The notes below the pieces were generated by a model that worked only from the letters and a program-made list of their open reading frames with translations, was not told where the DNA came from and made no database searches. From NCBI RefSeq assembly GCF_907163085.1, contig NZ_CAJQTX010000004.1:566421-630420 (forward strand): DNA of 64,000 bases. Reading direction: 5' to 3'. This DNA is from Candidatus Accumulibacter sp. ACC003. GTDB lineage: Bacteria; Pseudomonadota; Gammaproteobacteria; Burkholderiales; Rhodocyclaceae. The position numbers were made by a program, and so were the translations under genes. Positions 41,525 through 50,258 of the stretch are shown one piece after another (position 1 is the first letter of the stretch; every line of letters begins with the position of its first letter).

Positions 41525-42412
41525 CTACCGCGATTCGAGTAGCTTGACCAGCGCGTACAGCGCACGATTGGCGGGCGTCGGGATGCCCAGCGCTTGGCCC
41601 TGGCGGAGGACGTAGCCGTTGAGATGATCGATCTCGCTGGGCTTTTGGCGCGCCAGGTCCTGCGCGGTTGACGACAGCTGCCCAGGCATTGTGTGCGCGA
41701 TGCGCTGCACGGCTTGCCAGATGTCGGGAGCGACGGTGATCCCGGCAGCCTGGGCGACCGCGAGGCATTCGTGCACGACGTCGCGCATCAGCGGCTCGAC
41801 CTCCAGCCCCTGCACCAGGCGACCATACGGCAGCTGGCTGATTGCCGACAGGGCGTTATAGGCACAATTGACGATCAGTTTGGCCCATAGCGCACCGACG
41901 ACGTTGTCGGAAACCTGTACCGGCACCGCGGCCTCGGCAAACAGCTTCGCCAGGTCGTCGCCGCGTGCCGAGGCTGCAATGACCAGTTCGCCTCGTCCAT
42001 GGTGCTTGAGCCTGCCTGGCCCAACCATCTCGGTGGCGACGTAGACCACCGCCGGTGCGACGTCGCAGCGCAGCAGCGCTTGCAAGCGTTCGGCATTATC
42101 AACGCCGTTCTGCAGGCTCAGGACGACGGCGTCAGGGTCAAGCTGCGGTGCCATCGCCGCTGCGGCGCTCTCGGTATCGGTGGATTTGACGCAGCAGAGC
42201 ACCAGCTTGGCGCCGGCTACGGCGGCGGCGTCGGTACTGGCCTGAACCGGCACGTACTCATGGAATGACTGCGTATCCATGAACAGGCCATCGCGATAGA
42301 TCGCGGCCACGTGCTGCGGACGGCCGATCAAGACCACTGCGTGGCCGGCGCGGGCCAGCATTCCTCCGTAGTAACAGCCGACGGCGCCGGCACCCATCAC
42401 GGCAATTTTCAT
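41525..42412 (-). CDS. panE: 2-dehydropantoate 2-reductase
   Basis: A 295-residue ketopantoate reductase. The NADPH motif GAGAVG is at residues 7-12; VKSTDTESAAAAM and LSLQNGVDNAE follow. GALWAKLIVNCAYNALSAIS holds the catalytic Lys. It makes pantoate for coenzyme A. The start at 42412 is fixed by AGGAGGACC; the frame runs 118 codons further upstream, but that part is a different, TIR-like sequence. Confidence 0.92.
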   Translation of the reverse strand: MKIAVMGAGAVGCYYGGMLARAGHAVVLIGRPQHVAAIYRDGLFMDTQSFHEYVPVQASTDAAAVAGAKLVLCCVKSTDTESAAAAMAPQLDPDAVVLSLQNGVDNAERLQALLRCDVAPAVVYVATEMVGPGRLKHHGRGELVIAASARGDDLAKLFAEAAVPVQVSDNVVGALWAKLIVNCAYNALSAISQLPYGRLVQGLEVEPLMRDVVHECLAVAQAAGITVAPDIWQAVQRIAHTMPGQLSSTAQDLARQKPSEIDHLNGYVLRQGQALGIPTPANRALYALVKLLESR

Positions 42413-42784
42413 GGTCCTCCTGACTGCGATGCTTCGGTTGACCGCTGCTCGTCGCGTACGCGGGTCGCAACGGCTTCGGGGGCTTGTCTTGTGTCTTGCT
42501 GCTCGGCGCGACTCGGCGTTGCGAATGACCGCCTCGAGTTCGTGAATCAGCCCGCTCATCGTCGCTTGCCAGCCGCCATTGTCGATGTTCGTTGCCTGAA
42601 ATCGCAGCAGCGCTTGCTGCGCCTCCGGTAGTTCGGCTTCGCCCAGCGGTCGGATGCCCTCGACGAACGCGGGGAAAATCGCTCGCCGGTTCGCGAGCAC
42701 GCTCGCGATCGCGCGGCGAACGTCGTCGTCGGCGGCGTCCAGACACGCTCGCCCGGTGACGATCACGCCGGCTGTGCACGCGCG
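42413..42784 (-). pseudogene. Remnant of a TIR-domain protein (C-terminal end)
   Basis: The frame directly upstream of panE reads VIVTGRACLDAADDDVRRAI, then ASVLANRRAIFPAFVEGIRP, LPEAQQALLRFQATNIDNG and GWQATMSGLIHELEAVIR. This is the pattern of the second half of bacterial TIR domains (VRREI...ALA...IVPVLV...LP.....W...L..LI..L). The N-terminal half with the BB loop is missing because the exonuclease gene occupies that place. The usual catalytic Glu position (VRREI) reads VRRAI. By-eye homology only. Confidence 0.5.
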
Positions 42785-42790
42785 CGGCGG

Positions 42791-43414
42791 TTACGCCGCA
42801 CAGGCGCGTCGCTTGAAAGCATCTACGCACCTGCCGAGACTCTTGCACGGGGCGCTCTGGATGCGCTGCATCAGTTCCAGCGACACCTCGGGCAGGGCGA
42901 AGTCGCGCTGCAGCTTGTGCTCCATCCGCAACCACAGCAGGGCGGTCATTTCGGCGTCGGCGAGCGCGCGGTGGTATTGGCCGGTGACCGCGATGCCGGC
43001 GTGGCGGACCAGCGTTACCAGGCGGTGATTGTCCGCTTCGGGATAGATTCGGCGCGCTACTTTCATTGAACAGAGGAGTCCGCCGACAGGCGATTCGCCA
43101 ATGCGCTCGAGTTCGGCGGCCAGGAAGGCGTGGTCGAAAGACGCGTTGTGGGCCACCAGCGGGCGCCCGCCGACGAAGGCGAACAACTGCCGCATCACCG
43201 TCTCGGCCGCCGGCGCCTTGCGGATCATCGCATTGCTGATGCCGGTCAGTTGCTCGATGAAGGGCGGAATGCTGCGCCCGGCGTTCATCAGGCTCTGGTA
43301 GCGGTCGACGATTCGTGTTTCATTGATCACCACCGCCGCGACTTCGGTCGCCCGGTCGCCCAGCCGTGGCGACAGGCCGGTGGTTTCAAAGTCGATAATC
43401 ACCCGCTCACGCAT
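42791..43414 (-). CDS. DnaQ-like 3'-5' exonuclease
   Basis: A 207-residue DEDDh exonuclease: IIDFETTG (Asp8, Glu10) is Exo I, LVAHNASFDHAFLAAEL is Exo II and HRALADAEMTALLW is Exo III. It resembles the epsilon proofreading subunit or stand-alone PolC-type exonucleases rather than RNase T. It is transcribed alone. Confidence 0.9.
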   Translation of the reverse strand: MRERVIIDFETTGLSPRLGDRATEVAAVVINETRIVDRYQSLMNAGRSIPPFIEQLTGISNAMIRKAPAAETVMRQLFAFVGGRPLVAHNASFDHAFLAAELERIGESPVGGLLCSMKVARRIYPEADNHRLVTLVRHAGIAVTGQYHRALADAEMTALLWLRMEHKLQRDFALPEVSLELMQRIQSAPCKSLGRCVDAFKRRACAA

Positions 43415-43481
43415 CTCTGCTCCCGCCCGCAGCGCCTTGCTCGCTATGCATCCTTGTTCGATTGTTCACCTCGGTAGCCCT

Positions 43482-43967
43482 CTACAGGTAAGACCATTTG
43501 TCGAATACCGCGGCTTGGCCATGGTAAGCACCGCGATCATCGATGACGTTCCAGACGACAGCGTCTTCAATCAGGAAGCGCCGCCCGGACGATGAAATTC
43601 GTACGCCTGCGTAATCGTCGATGTAACCATGCTGGCTAACGCGTGCCAGAAGCCGCGCACGCTCGGCACGGTTCGCGGCTTCTGCGGACTTCCTCGACGG
43701 CAAGGCGGTAAAGTCGTCCCAGGTCATCTCGAACAGTTCGAGAGCGGTCTGGTTCGCGAAGTTGAAAACCGGATCCGCCTGGGTGCCGTGCGAAACCAGC
43801 GCAAACGAAGCGTTGAACAGGATCGTTGAACACGCACCTGCAGCGAGTGCCAGCAGGGGTTTGCCGGTGAACCGCTGGTAACTGCCGCAAAGTAGCTCGG
43901 TGTGCTGGCGACCGAAATCGTCGGGAAAAAGGAAAGGATGCTTTCTTGACGGATGATGTTCGGTCAT
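43482..43967 (-). CDS. MEKHLA domain protein
   Basis: A 161-residue PAS-like protein starting at ATG 43967. The middle, ALVSHGTQADPVFNFANQTA then LELFEMTWDDFTALPSRKSA, is the MEKHLA domain, with GYIDDYAGVRISSSGRRFLI following. The domain is thought to sense small molecules; the ligand is unknown. No output domain is attached. Confidence 0.88.
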   Translation of the reverse strand: MTEHHPSRKHPFLFPDDFGRQHTELLCGSYQRFTGKPLLALAAGACSTILFNASFALVSHGTQADPVFNFANQTALELFEMTWDDFTALPSRKSAEAANRAERARLLARVSQHGYIDDYAGVRISSSGRRFLIEDAVVWNVIDDRGAYHGQAAVFDKWSYL

Positions 43968-44188
43968 ATCTTTCTTGCCGAGTCGAACAGGGTTGGCAGC
44001 GAAGAACCTGGGCGCGCCAGACGTATGTCTGGTTTCTATCACAGGATCGCTCGCAAGTCATTGAGAGAGCAAAGCCAAATTCCGCGATAGGAATTCTTGC
44101 CGACCTGATGCCGGGGCTCTGGCCTGCGCTGGAGCACCGCAAGGCGCGAGTTAGCCTGCGCCAGAGCGTGCCGAAGGTCGCTTAGCAG

Positions 44189-45010
44189 TCAAAAGCTGGG
44201 CGCGAGGATGCCCCATGGCATGCTGAAGCGAATTCTGGCCGAGCCGATGTTTCCGGCGTATCGAGAAAGAATGGCCGCTTGCTCTGGAGGACTTGTCATG
44301 GCCTGTGCGAAGTTACGGATACGAAGGCTGTGGATCGTTTTGACGGTCTCTGCGGCAGCCTTCACTACCCACGAGCCGGCATGGCGCACAACCTTGTACA
44401 GCCGATGAAACAGACGCCAGCGAACGGTAACGACGTTGTGGCGCTACCCGGCGGTGTCGAGGGCGGCATGCTTGAACAGGACGAACTGCTTGTGGGTGAT
44501 GACGCCGATGCGGAAGAAGGCGGCATTGGCGGCAAACTGTCCGCAGGGCATGCGCTCCATGCCGAAGCCAATCGTCAGTTCCGGGTTTGTGTCGTTTCGT
44601 GTGGAACGGGGCCGATGCCTGTGCCGAGCCCTTCGGGCGCCCCCACCCCTGACCCCGCCCCCGAGGGCGGGGAAGTCCTCGCCGCCGGACGGGCTCGAGG
44701 CCTGGCCGCGAAAAAACCGCAACCAGCCCCAAGCCCTTGAGCTTACTAGCGTTTCTGGCGCAGTAAAGGGTTCGCTTCGCCGGGCTTCGCCCGCCCTTGA
44801 CAGCGCCTTCAACGCTCGCAACGCCGCTGGTCGGGGTGGCCATGTCTGCGCAGCCACACAGGTCGGTTGTCGCCGGTTCCACACGAAACGACATAGACCC
44901 TCAGTTCCTTGATCGCGTTCTCGGAAGTGTCGCCGCGATGGCGATACCAGATCAAGGTGTCTGCGTAAGGCCGGACCCCAGATCAAATCCCATTCAAACC
45001 CCGTGCGTCG
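44189..45010 (-). pseudogene. IS1380-like transposase remnant interrupted by a MITE
   Basis: The 5' piece (right of the MITE) reads YADTLIWYRHRGDTSENAIK. The 3' piece (left of it) reads IGFGMERMPCGQFAANAAFF, then HAALDTAG, a stop, and RWRLFHRLYKVVRHAGSWVV. Removing the MITE and one copy of its 8-bp duplication gives the continuous frame ENAIKELTIGFGMERMPCGQ. Further stops and the lost 5' half show it was already decaying. The family call rests on the RGD-x-EN-x-IKEL pattern. Confidence 0.7.
44583..44900. repeat. 318-bp MITE-like element, copy A
   Basis: The termini are imperfect 25-bp inverted repeats: GGGTTTGTGTCGTTTCGTGT on the left against GGGTCTATGTCGTTTCGTGT read inward from the right, both continuing GGAAC. 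The 8-bp target duplication TCAGTTCC flanks it at 44575-44582 and 44901-44908. It has no transposase and contains several GC-rich hairpins. The same element occurs at 63163-63480. Confidence 0.9.
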
Positions 45011-45189
45011 ATACCCGGCGGCGCTTATCGATCCGTCGTCGCCAATCCCTGCTGCGCTTCGCTTGCCAGACGACGGTTTGCTGCGCAAAGCGTTCGCCGG
45101 GAGTGTTACGTCCGGCCCTAACGGTCATTGCGTGAGGCGGCTCGCGCCACCCCGGATGATGAAAGAAAATACGAGTGGGTGGAAACGGC

Positions 45190-45371
45190 AGAGGTCGAGC
45201 AATGAGATGGTGGTTGGACCCCGATGCCTAACGTGACCCGCTGAACCGACTCGTACCCCGGATTGCCTCGTAGAGAGCGCACGGTAAAAAGGCCGCAGGG
45301 GCAACCCTGCAGGTTGTTTCGGTCAAGCGCCGTTCCCACCCGTTCGTGACTTTACGGGGAAGGAGTAACGG
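45190..45371 (+). ncRNA. Candidate IS110 bridge-RNA region
   Basis: The IS110 family recombinase gene is preceded by a long non-coding leader. In IS110-group elements this leader encodes the bridge RNA that pairs with target and donor DNA. A strong hairpin GCAGGG-gcaa-CCCTGC lies at 45295-45310. The exact ends and loops cannot be defined from one copy; this call rests on position and the hairpin. Confidence 0.35.
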
Positions 45372-46592
45372 ATGGAACTGGCGAAACTGTACAAGCGTGT
45401 CGTCGGGCTGGACGTTCATCAGGCGAAGATCACGGCCTGTGCGATCACGGAAGATGAGGCCGGCCAGACGAGTGTCGAGTTGGCCGAGTTTGGTGGTTTC
45501 AAGCGTGACCGCCAGGCGATGGCGCAATGGGTGGCCGCTCACGGCGCCGAGATGGTCGTCATGGAGAGCACCGGCATCTACTGGAAGAGTCCGCATGCGG
45601 CGCTGGAACAGGTCGGGATCGTGGCGACGGTGGTCAATGCGCGGCACGTGAAGACCGTACCCGGCCGCAAGACGGACTGGGCGGATGCGCAGTGGCTGGC
45701 GATGCTGGCGCGAGCCGGCATGCTACGCGCGTCCTTTGTGCCGCCGGCACAGTTTCGGGCTTTGCGCCACGTCGGGCGACAACGCCAGCAGCTGGTCGGC
45801 ATCCTTTCGAGCGAGAAGAACCGCGTGCACAAGATCCTCTCCGACGGCGGCATTCGTTTGTCGGTGGTGGTGAGCGACATCCACGGCGTCGCCGGGCGGG
45901 CGATGGTCAAGGCGCTGATCGCCGAGCACTCTCCCGCCGAGGTGTTGATGCTCGCCGGCAACCGTCTCAAGGCCGACCGTACGGAACTGCTCGACGCGCT
46001 CGACGGCGAACTCACCGCCGACCACCGCTTCGTGCTGCATGAATTGATCGCGCACGTCGAGGAGCTCGAACGCCGTATCGATCGTTTCGACCAGTATCTG
46101 CTCGATCAACTGACACCCTACCGAAGCACGCTGGCATTGATGCAGACCATCCCCGGCATCGACGCCGTCGGTGCCGCCTTGCTGCTGGTCGAGATCGGTA
46201 ATGACATGAGCGCCTTCGGCTCGGTTGATCGACTGGCCTCATGGGTGGGCATTTGTCCTGGCAACAACGAGTCCGCCGGCAAGCGAAAGACCGGACGGAT
46301 ACGAAAAGGTAACCCCTGGGTCCGACGCCTGCTTTGCCAGTTCGCGCACGCGGCCAGTCGGACGCGATGTGCTTTCAAGTCCAAGTTCGAGGCGCTTCGC
46401 TTGCGACGAGGGCATAAGCGCGCCATCGTCGCCATCGCCCACAAGATTCTCAAAACGGTCTTCCTGTTGATCAGCCGACAGACGCACTACCGGGACTCGG
46501 CAACCGACTTCGAAGCCCTATCTGTTGCACGCAACGCCCCTCGCTGGTTGAAGATGCTCAAGAAGCACGGTTTTATCCCCGCTGCCGCCTGA
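45372..46592 (+). CDS. IS110 family transposase (DEDD recombinase)
   Basis: A 406-residue protein. The N-terminal RuvC-like DEDD domain has VVGLDVHQAKI (Asp14), VMESTGIYW (Glu) and GRKTDWADAQWLA (two Asp). The C-terminal Tnp20 domain has LMQTIPGIDAVGAALLLVEI and WVGICPGNNESAGKRKTGRI with the conserved Ser. An AAGGAG ribosome site precedes the ATG. It appears intact. IS110 elements lack terminal repeats, so the element ends cannot be drawn with confidence. Confidence 0.93.
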   Translation: MELAKLYKRVVGLDVHQAKITACAITEDEAGQTSVELAEFGGFKRDRQAMAQWVAAHGAEMVVMESTGIYWKSPHAALEQVGIVATVVNARHVKTVPGRKTDWADAQWLAMLARAGMLRASFVPPAQFRALRHVGRQRQQLVGILSSEKNRVHKILSDGGIRLSVVVSDIHGVAGRAMVKALIAEHSPAEVLMLAGNRLKADRTELLDALDGELTADHRFVLHELIAHVEELERRIDRFDQYLLDQLTPYRSTLALMQTIPGIDAVGAALLLVEIGNDMSAFGSVDRLASWVGICPGNNESAGKRKTGRIRKGNPWVRRLLCQFAHAASRTRCAFKSKFEALRLRRGHKRAIVAIAHKILKTVFLLISRQTHYRDSATDFEALSVARNAPRWLKMLKKHGFIPAAA

Positions 46593-47001
46593 GCTACTCT
46601 TCCCGCCTGTTGCTCTCAATGGCATCAAGTGCCAGAGATTCGCTCGCCTTCAGGAGGGTGTTCTTTCACGGTAATCCAGACTCCTCGGCCCAAGCTTTTC
46701 GAGCAACGGTGTCCGGTTGCCTCATAGGTATGCCAATAACAATGGCCGCAGCTGGGCCTCATAAAGCGCCTGCGAGGCCGGTTTGTGAAAACAGTGCTTG
46801 AAGAAGCGCAGGACCTGGCGGCTCACCTTCGAGGTGTAGCGGAATACCGGGGTGCTCCAGTCGGGGCGATCGGTTCCGTCGGTCGCGGAGGTCTGGCGCC
46901 GGTCCTGCTTGCGCAATGCTTTCTCGTCCTCGATTCCGTGCTGACCCATTTTGCGGTGCAACAGCAGGGCCACCAGGAGGCTGGTGACAATCGCCAGCGC
47001 C
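46593..47001 (-). other. Region between IS110 and the IS21-like element with an unrecognised frame
   Basis: On the minus strand, from the IS21-like end (47001) to 46722, an open frame reads EALAIVTSLLVALLLHRKM, then QVLRFFKHCFHKPASQALYE, ending RPLLLAYL. The hydrophobic helix followed by basic residues could be the C-terminus of a DDE transposase, but I do not recognise it. It is not the missing end of the helicase at 55 kb. Confidence 0.3.
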
Positions 47002-47464
47002 TCGACGCTCACGAAACCTGACCCTTTTTCGCTCACTAGAACGGATCCAGGAGATGCGCAGGAGTCGGCCATCTGCGCGATGCCGGCTGTGATCGAATGA
47101 GGTTTTGTGGCGGCGCGGCGGCGCGGCGACACGCTCCGTCCGACGGGGATTTTTTTGACGGTAAATGGATGCGCTTGGCGCGTGCGGCAGGGAGGCCTCG
47201 GAGCTGGGTCAAGGGCAGGCTGCGGCTTTTTGCAGCCTGGCGAAGCCTCCCTTGACGCCGCGGAGGGGCGCGAGACTGAGGGGTGGCAGTAAGCGCGGCA
47301 GTATCGGGCTTACTGCCCTGGAGACGGGTGTTTGCGTGGATCGAATTCGCGCCGATCGCCGTTTCAGCTACTGATTATGGTGACCCTCCCGGCGGCGGTC
47401 AGGGCGCGAGCGGGCGAGCAGCTCAGCCGCCGGCGAGCGATCCAGTGCACACGCCGCCGCGCCT

Positions 47465-48289
47465 TCAGGACGCCGCGGACTCGTTCGTTGGGGCGATGCT
47501 CCTCGACGCCGAGCCTTTCGCCGCCGCTACCGAGGCCGCCGTCGCGATCGTCGGGGCGCTTCCTGGCTCGCTGCGCAGAGAAGGTCCGCTCAAGCGCAGG
47601 ATGATGCAACGATGCTGAAGTCGGTCGAGCAGCGCATCGACGAGCGGCTTCCTCTGAAACAGCTCGTACCAGTCGGGCAGATCGAGATTCGTCGTGATCA
47701 GCGTTGACAGCCCCAGGCTATAGCGCTGATCCATCAGGCGGAAGAAGGCGTTGACCTGTTCCGGCTTCAGGTTGAGGTAGCCCAGTTCATCGATGGCGAT
47801 CAGCGGCATGCGGCACAACTGGTTGAGCAGGCCCACCGTCGAGCGATCGGCAAGCGAGGCATACAAGGCGTCGAGCAAAGCCTGCGCGTTGAAGAAGCGT
47901 GCGCGATAACCGTTCAGACACGCTTCACGGAGCAATCCCAGCGCGATCCCGGACTTGCCGGTCCCCGGCGGACCGATCAACAACACGTTCTCGCCCCGGC
48001 GCAGGAATTCCAGTCCGGCCAGCGTCATCACCTGCGCCTTGTTCACGCTCGGCTGCCGCGCAAACGGAAACGACTGCAAGGTCCACGGCCAAGGCAAATG
48101 CGCCTGGCTCAGGCGATAAGCCAGACTCTTCTCACGTCGGGCCGCGTCTTCCGCGCCGAGCAGACGGAAGAGCACCTCCGGAACCGGCGTCCCCTGGCGC
48201 TCGGCCAAATCGAGTTCCGCATCGAGCACCGCCGCCATCCCCGACCAGCGCATCTGCCCAAGCAAAGCCTTCAGACGCTCACGCATCAT
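47465..48289 (-). CDS. istB: IS21 family helper ATPase IstB
   Basis: About 274 residues; ATG 48289 overlaps the istA stop. Walker A is LLIGPPGTGKSGIALGL, Walker B LIAIDELGYLNL, and ITTNLDLPDWYELF the sensor region. The AAA+ protein loads the IstA transposase on target DNA. The C-terminal ~30 residues are Ala/Ser rich and may be element-specific. Confidence 0.92.
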   Translation of the reverse strand: MMRERLKALLGQMRWSGMAAVLDAELDLAERQGTPVPEVLFRLLGAEDAARREKSLAYRLSQAHLPWPWTLQSFPFARQPSVNKAQVMTLAGLEFLRRGENVLLIGPPGTGKSGIALGLLREACLNGYRARFFNAQALLDALYASLADRSTVGLLNQLCRMPLIAIDELGYLNLKPEQVNAFFRLMDQRYSLGLSTLITTNLDLPDWYELFQRKPLVDALLDRLQHRCIILRLSGPSLRSEPGSAPTIATAASVAAAKGSASRSIAPTNESAAS

Positions 48290-48998
48290 CACCTCCATCG
48301 TCGAGATTGAAGAAATCCCCCGCCACCTGCTGCAGGATCATGTGCTCCAGGCGACCCATGTCGAACAGACCGAACTGCAGCGCCTGTGCCACGGCTGCCA
48401 GCAAAGGCTCCTTCGGATAGGTCCGCTTGAAGTCCAGCAAGCGGCGCAGCGGTCGCACCCCCCGGCCATGCGCCTGCCGGACCAGCGCGGCGACATACGC
48501 ATCGAGCAGCGGGTCGTGCCCCTGCAACAATGTCGCCTCGCGAGGCGGCGTGCGCGGCCGCGGCTGCGGGGTCGGGTGATGCCCGGGGAGCTTCTGCTTC
48601 GTATCGCGCACGCCAAGCAGGCGGGCATGCACGGCGAGCAGTTGCTCACCCCGGCAGACCCTGACCTCGGTGGCATACAGATAGACGCTCAGCGCCTTGC
48701 CCACCCAGCGCTCGGGCACCGAATAGCGATTCGTCTCAAGCGACACGAAGCCCTGCAGATCGACCACCCGCTCGACGACTTGATAGACCGGCGGCAGCAC
48801 CGCCGGCAGCGGCTGCAGGCAAGGCCTCTCGACGGCGTAGGCGGCGCTTGGCGCCACCCCCAGAGCGCGCTTCGGTTTGGCATTGGCGACGTTCTCGCAC
48901 CAGGCCAGCACCTGCGCGTTCAGGTCGGCGAAATCGCGGAACGTCCGGCCGGCCAGGAAATTGCCTTCGATCCAGGAAAAAGGTCTTTCAATCCTCCC
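48279..48998 (-). pseudogene. istA: IstA transposase, C-terminal piece
   Basis: From GRIERPFSWIEGNFLAGRTF to the stop at 48279 this is the C-terminal third of IstA, including NRYSVPERWVGKALSVYLYA. It contains the catalytic Glu (RIERPF). The N-terminal two-thirds is at 52358-53062; joining the two across the serine-recombinase element gives NKPDRKGRIERPF in frame. Confidence 0.88.
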
Positions 48999-49000
48999 CT

Positions 49001-49345
49001 TCAAATGAGCAGCCGACTGCACGTGATGCAGTCGATGGGCAAGAAGTCTTTCAGGTCACCCATCCCTTCCACCCCCTCTTCGGACGCGAGTTCGTTCTGA
49101 TCGAGCGGCGCAATGCCTGGGGCGAGGAGCGCGTCTACTTTCACGATGACAGTGGCCGGGTACGCCGCCTGACGGCCGCCTGGACCAACGCGGTTGCGCC
49201 AGATCCGTTCGAGAGGGTGTCGGCCGGACGCTCGCACTTCCGCGTCGACCACCTCTTGCACCTCGTGGCGCTGATTGCCCGCCAGAACGAGGCCAAGGGT
49301 GCCCTCAGGGCGCGTCCGCGGTCGCGGAAAGTGTCAAGTAAATAA
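49001..49345 (+). CDS. DUF5372-like protein, no standard start codon inside the element
   Basis: The frame reads VFQVTHPFHPLFGREFVLIE, then WGEERVYFHDDSGRVRRLTA, then AGRSHFRVDHLLHLVALI, the pattern of DUF5372 proteins usually encoded beside recombinase genes. In-frame codons from the element end at 49002 contain no ATG, GTG or TTG before the conserved region; the frame continues leftward into antisense istA, with a TTG at 48848. Either translation starts in flanking DNA, or a rare start is used, or the 5' end was lost. Confidence 0.65.
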   Translation, partial: SNEQPTARDAVDGQEVFQVTHPFHPLFGREFVLIERRNAWGEERVYFHDDSGRVRRLTAAWTNAVAPDPFERVSAGRSHFRVDHLLHLVALIARQNEAKGALRARPRSRKVSSK

Positions 49346-49477
49346 TGCCGTCGATGTAAAGACAATTATGCCTTGTTTGACGAGGCCAGGCTCGTGGTCC
49401 GGCCTCTAGAAGGCGTATTGGCGGGCATATAGTGGATAATAATCCTTGGGTTATCGTCAGATTCTCACAAATATCCC

Positions 49478-49512
49478 TTGACGTCGTGCAATGTTTGACA
49501 TAATTTAAATTA
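49478..49512 (+). promoter_or_regulatory. Promoter and palindromic operator candidate of the recombinase operon
   Basis: TTGACG (49478-49483), a 17-bp spacer and TAATTT (49501-49506) form a near-consensus sigma-70 promoter. The -10 lies in a perfect 12-bp palindrome, TAATTTAAATTA (49501-49512), which could be the binding site of the first gene product. The expected transcription start is within a few bases of ATG 49516, so the mRNA would be nearly leaderless. Confidence 0.6.
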
Positions 49513-49515
49513 CAC

Positions 49516-49983
49516 ATGGCCCACTCCTTCAAACCCGACCTCAAGCTCCTTGCGCTGGCAGAGAGCGGCACCGTGAATCCGCATGCGCAGGACGTGCAGG
49601 ATGCCGCCTTCATCGGCAGCGATTTCTTCGATGCGCGGGATTTGGTGCAGGTGCGTTACGAGATGCTGCGTCGGGTACGCACCGAGGGTCAGAGCATTGC
49701 CGACATCGCGACGCGCTTCGGGGTCTCCCGGCCGACTTTCTACAAGGTCCAGGCAGATTTCGAACGGGCCGGTCTGGCGGGGCTGCTGCCGGCTAAACGG
49801 GGACCGCACGGACCGCACAAGATCACCGCCGAGGTGATGGCCTTCATCGAAACGGCACGCACCCAGGAAGAAGGCCTGGAGGCCCAGGTTCTGGTCGAGA
49901 GGATCGCGCAGCACTTCGGGCTGGCCGTCCATCGGCGGACCGTGGAACGGGCTCTGGCCCGGAGCAAAAAAAAACACCCATGA
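49516..49983 (+). CDS. Helix-turn-helix protein of the serine-recombinase element
   Basis: A 155-residue protein. The centre (EGQSIADIATRFGVSRPTFY) is a homeodomain-like helix-turn-helix, and a second DNA-binding-like segment occurs near the end (RIAQHFGLAVHRRTVERALA). It overlaps the next gene (ATGA) and ends in a run of nine A (49966-49974), where a -1 slip would lead into the next frame without a stop. I infer a regulator or recombination accessory factor. Confidence 0.8.
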   Translation: MAHSFKPDLKLLALAESGTVNPHAQDVQDAAFIGSDFFDARDLVQVRYEMLRRVRTEGQSIADIATRFGVSRPTFYKVQADFERAGLAGLLPAKRGPHGPHKITAEVMAFIETARTQEEGLEAQVLVERIAQHFGLAVHRRTVERALARSKKKHP

Positions 49984-50258
49984 AAGCCGCTACGGTGATC
50001 GGTGGCCACACGCTGGCCGAGCGTTACGAGTCCTTGCGGCAAGACGTGGTCGAGTTGTGCGGGCGCGGTGTGCACGGGCGCGCGCTGCTGATGTTCAAAG
50101 GGATGGCGGCCTGGATGCGCGGCGCGGACGAGACCGCCCCGCGTCCGATCCCCGCCGCCTCGCCAAGTGAGTCGCGCTTACCGGCGGGGATCGAGCAGAA
50201 CCTGATTCATCTCGTCGCCAACATGACGCTGGCGATGGCAAGGGAGAGCCAGCCATGA
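49980..50258 (+). CDS. Small protein of the serine-recombinase element
   Basis: A 92-residue protein, not recognised. It starts inside the stop of the helix-turn-helix gene and its own stop overlaps the recombinase start, so all three are coupled. It contains GRGVHGRALLMFKGMAAWMR and a proline-rich middle. A -1 slip in the preceding A9 run would produce it as a fusion to the helix-turn-helix protein. Confidence 0.7.
   Translation: MKAATVIGGHTLAERYESLRQDVVELCGRGVHGRALLMFKGMAAWMRGADETAPRPIPAASPSESRLPAGIEQNLIHLVANMTLAMARESQP

Noticed and set aside
41525-42766. A fusion of a TIR-like domain with PanE
   Set aside because: panE has its own strong ribosome site and conserved N-terminus at 42412, and the upstream part lacks the first half of a TIR domain, so the open frame through both is probably accidental.
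44444-45088. 214-codon minus-strand frame across MITE copy A
   Set aside because: It is made of transposase remnant and MITE DNA joined by chance; the MITE core has no conserved protein in both copies.
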